DNA of 64,000 bases, taken from Colletotrichum lupini (taxonomy: Eukaryota > Ascomycota > Sordariomycetes > Glomerellales > Glomerellaceae). Both the position numbers and the translations under genes were made by a program. The stretch spans positions 1,984,001-2,048,000 of the forward strand of contig NC_064676.1 in NCBI RefSeq assembly GCF_023278565.1, read 5' to 3'. Shown piece by piece: positions 61,161 through 64,000 of this stretch (position 1 is its first letter; each line of letters opens with the position of its first letter). The notes beneath the pieces were generated by a model that saw nothing but the letters and a program-made list of their open reading frames with translations, had not been told where the DNA came from and did no database searches.

Positions 61161-62596
61161 GAAGTGACGCACGTCTCTGTATGGTGACCTGGGCGAGTCA
61201 GTCAGGACTCAGGAAGATGATACCACACGGGTTGGATGATACAACGGGCCACTGGTCGCGGCTCAGCAGCGGCTTTGAAGTTTTTTTAAGTTCTTACTGC
61301 TTTTCGTTGAGCACTCATTTCGTTTCAAGCCGAAGATACATGGCTAGATGAGCGCTATATGTTTGTTGCTTTGCCTGGGCGGGCGAGGGGGGACAGAAAA
61401 GCCGGGGACAGATATGACTTTGAGCAACACCCATCACTTCTTCCAGATTCGAATCTCTTCTTACGCATTACTACTTGATCTTTGGTGAATCTTGCATCCG
61501 TGGCATACAATATCTGAATGCTTTATGAAATGGCCATTCTTAGTCTCGAGCAATGAAAGTCTCGGTCGCCAGCCTCTGGATATGAGACTAGACTTTGGTA
61601 GAAGCGACGTATTCATGCTCTGCTACTTAAATACATACACACAGGAAGTTCATCCCCTTCAACACGGTCTCCGTCATCAGCACAGCAGACGCCTTCCTAG
61701 GTCGGTTGGTCAGGTCAAATTGGGCTGGATGGGCGGGAATGGTTCAAGGTCAACGACAATCAAATCACTGCCCCATAGCCTACTCGACGATAGGCCTTCT
61801 TCCCCAAGTTCTCCGAGTTTGATTTCCTAGAATGGGCACGGAGAGATGTAGTCCTACCCAATGGTAAATTCTTTATTGAGGGCAAGCAAGGCCCTTTCGA
61901 TGCTAGGAGCCGTTCGGGGTAGTAAATGTACCCATCGACTTGACCACACAGTCAGACATGGCCATCATCAGGCTCGTGTACGTGTATCCTGCCCCTGACT
62001 GCATCTACCTCTCCTTGCCCTCTTGGTCTTCAGGTTTTGTCTTTCATACGCAACTCTCGGTGGGGACGCAAACCCTGACACAGGGAGAGGGAGAGAGAGC
62101 GTTAGTAATCAGTCACGGCACATGAAAGACTTTAAACGAGGTACTATGATGTTTATCAAGATGGAACTTTGCTATTTGGCATTGCTGCTACTTGAAGTCG
62201 GGGAGAAGGGGGTGAGTCCGGGATAGACTTCTCCGCTGTTCCTTCAACCCCTGTGCTCTCTACTAATACTACTACTACTACTACTAATTGTATTGTTTTG
62301 GGTTCGTAACGAGTCGTTGTTGTGCTTGTACAAGGTATATCGAGAGAGAAGTCCGAAAAGACAGACCACCAATCAAGTGCGCCGTCCTGCCCTGAGATGC
62401 TGCCGAACGGGGGGTGAGAAATCCCCCTAGATGCTTTTTGTTTCGCCGTGAAATAAATGGACAAGATTGCTTCAAAGCATGGTACAGTAGAAGAAAGAGA
62501 GACCGGAGGTCGGTGGTATCATTGTAAACTGGAAACAGGTGGGGAAAAGTGCAAGATACGAGGAAAAGGAGGGTTCGATCATCTGGAAGTGACGGT
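61161..62596. other. Convergent intergenic region, CaMK / hypothetical gene
   Basis: About 1.4 kb holding two 3' ends. A (TAC)n microsatellite lies at about 62267-62286. No gene is supported. Confidence 0.55.
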
Positions 62597-63854
62597 TCAT
62601 TCCAACTCAGCGAGAACGCTCTCGCGAAGCGCCTCGTAACGGCCGATATCGAAGCGACGTCTTTGCCAGTTGTTCTGGCGCAGACGCTCAATACGGGCCT
62701 TGATGTCAAGATTACGGAGTTCATCGCTGAGCTCCGGGGTCGCTGCCCTGGCGGGGAGAGAGTGGCGTCCCGTATCGCTTTGTCGGGGTGCCGCGAGCTG
62801 CTCCTCGACGTTGGAAATGTGGACTGCGATCTGCGATCGTAGGCTGGAGAGCAAGCCGCAGTAGCGGTGAATGGAGCGCTCTTGAAGGAAGTCGAAGGCA
62901 TCGCAGTCCTCGTTCAGGGGCTCGGGCGTTGTTGGCTTCGCAACCTCTTCCGCGGGCTCATCGGCAGGCTCGGGCTCCTCTTGGAGGACCGGGAGGTAGC
63001 GCGGGGGTTCGGGCTGTGGTGGGGCACAGAGAAAGTCGTCAAAGCCGAGAGTGGGAGAGTCAGGGCGGATGAACGGCTCTTCAGGAACGTCGCAGAAGGT
63101 GACACGCTTCTTTGGTGGCGGTTGGGTCGCGGAGAGCTTGTTCATGGCGTCCTCGACGGAGCACACGGACGGCGTGGGTGACGAGAAAGCGGTTGAGTTG
63201 GTCCACGTCCGCGAGGATGCATGGGACGAAGTAGAGCTCGAAGGCGAATGCATACTCGAGGTCGCCGCTGAGGATGGGCGTGAGGAGCGAGCCATGGTCT
63301 CATCCGCCGCCTTGCTCAGTTCCGAGGCTCGGGTGTAATGTTCACGAGCTTGTTGGAGAAGCCGTGTCCGATACGGCGAGGCGCATTGCAAAGGCCGGGA
63401 GAGCATGTCAAAAGAGCTGGCGGCGTAGAAGTGAAGATAGATGAGATAAGCCGGCTCAACGTTTGCCTATTGACTCGGTCAGTACAATCCCAAGCTACTT
63501 CAGATGAATGCGACTTACAGATTCCTTAATATTGTCTAGGATCTCGCAACAACGCAAAGAGCATGGTCGGTACTTGCGGTTGATATACTGACGCTTGACC
63601 TCAGAGACAGCCTTGCTCCATTCAGCAGATGTATAAGGCAGAACGGGGAGCGGTGCCGGCTGCGATGCAGACCGCTTGTGCACTCGAGCCTTAGGAGGTC
63701 CAACTGAACTGGTGGCCATGGTTGGTGACGTTGCCACAGGCTGTGGTGTTGTGATGGGGGCGCTGGGCGACGGTGCTCTGTTGATAGGAAAAATAACGCT
63801 GCCACGGGAGCCGGCGGCAGCGGGCTTAAGGAGGAGAGGTATTAAACCGCCCAT
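62597..63854 (-). CDS. Hypothetical protein with N-terminal helical (TPR/MIT-like) region
   Basis: Exons (minus) 63854-63519 and 63466-62597 with a 52-bp intron; 401 residues from the ATG used here. I do not recognise the family. After a basic, Pro/Ser/Ala-rich start comes a helical block (S-A-E-W-S-K-A-V-S-E-V-K-R-Q-Y, then C-C-E-I-L-D-N-I-K-E-S, then Y-L-I-Y-L-H-F-Y-A-A-S-S-F-D-M-L) that resembles helical-repeat or MIT-type domains. A Ser-rich linker, a K-K-R-V-T-F-C-D motif, a Pro/Glu-rich stretch and a basic C-terminal helix follow. Protein-like sequence with R-R-P-S-L-S continues upstream of the chosen ATG to a TGA at about 63935, so a further 5' exon may lie upstream, possibly outside the window. 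Confidence 0.72.
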
Positions 63855-64000
63855 TGCGATAGATTTAGAGTGCTTGCGCGCGTGAAGAGAGTTCGCGATA
63901 CTAGGTTGGCTGAGTGATGGACGACGGCTCACTCAGCTCGCCACCTTTTCGTCCGATATGAGACCAATGGCTGGATGAAATCAGGGCCAAAGTCTACTCG

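Noticed and set aside
63855..63932. GTG at 63932 as the start of the last gene
   Set aside because: A TGA lies directly upstream in frame and GTG starts are not expected in nuclear fungal genes; the upstream protein-like codons more likely belong to a spliced 5' exon or to leader sequence.

Overview
The window looks like a filamentous ascomycete chromosome (Pezizomycotina; Sordariomycetes is my guess from gene structure and protein resemblance, not proven). It has two sharply different halves. Positions 1 to about 31,793 are AT-rich, contain almost no ATG and no long open frames, and are strongly depleted of CpA and TpG while keeping CpG. That is the signature of repeat-induced point mutation (RIP). 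From about 32 kb onward the sequence has normal composition, short introns and single-copy genes.

The AT-rich half can be parsed completely enough to give its history. Four copies (A 167-6488 minus, B 7323-13649 plus, C 15380-21699 plus, D 25472-31793 minus) of one chromodomain-bearing Ty3/gypsy LTR retrotransposon of about 6.32 kb are present. LTRs are 223-224 bp, running TGTTAC...GTAACA before RIP decay. Three copies have exact 4-bp target duplications (TAGT, ACGT, ATAA) and the fourth has a near match (GTAT/ATAT). The sequence between A, B and C is not random spacer: read on the minus strand, the pieces 25.4-21.7, 15.4-13.65, 7.3-6.5 and 0.17-0 kb join in frame into one older, different Ty3/gypsy element (C2H2-type finger, protease-like domain, RT, RNase H, integrase, chromo-like tail). 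C landed in the RT YxDD motif, B in the integrase core and A in the C-terminal chromo-like region. All copies are dead. RIP fades inside the outermost LTR of D, so its last ~110 bp are nearly intact and mark the edge of the silenced block.

The gene-rich half carries, in order: a CYP52-clan cytochrome P450 (+); an aromatic/aminoadipate-type aminotransferase with a probable mitochondrial presequence (-); a GPI-anchored GH16 Crh-type cell-wall transglycosylase (+); tRNA-Ser(AGA) (+); DNA topoisomerase I (-) divergent from the mitochondrial ATP synthase gamma subunit (+); an LSD1-type histone demethylase with SWIRM, amine oxidase and HMG box (-); the HOPS/CORVET Sec1-like subunit Vps33 (-); a UBE2W-type E2 enzyme (-); a CaMKI-type kinase (+); and an unrecognised ~400-residue protein (-) near the right edge. 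These are housekeeping or general-purpose genes with no evident shared pathway. Most gene models below were spliced by hand from donor/acceptor sites and frame continuity, and differ from simple open-frame calls in several places: two stopless 3n introns, a GC-AG intron, a 7-nt first exon, a 34-nt exon and hidden first exons for LSD1 and topoisomerase I.
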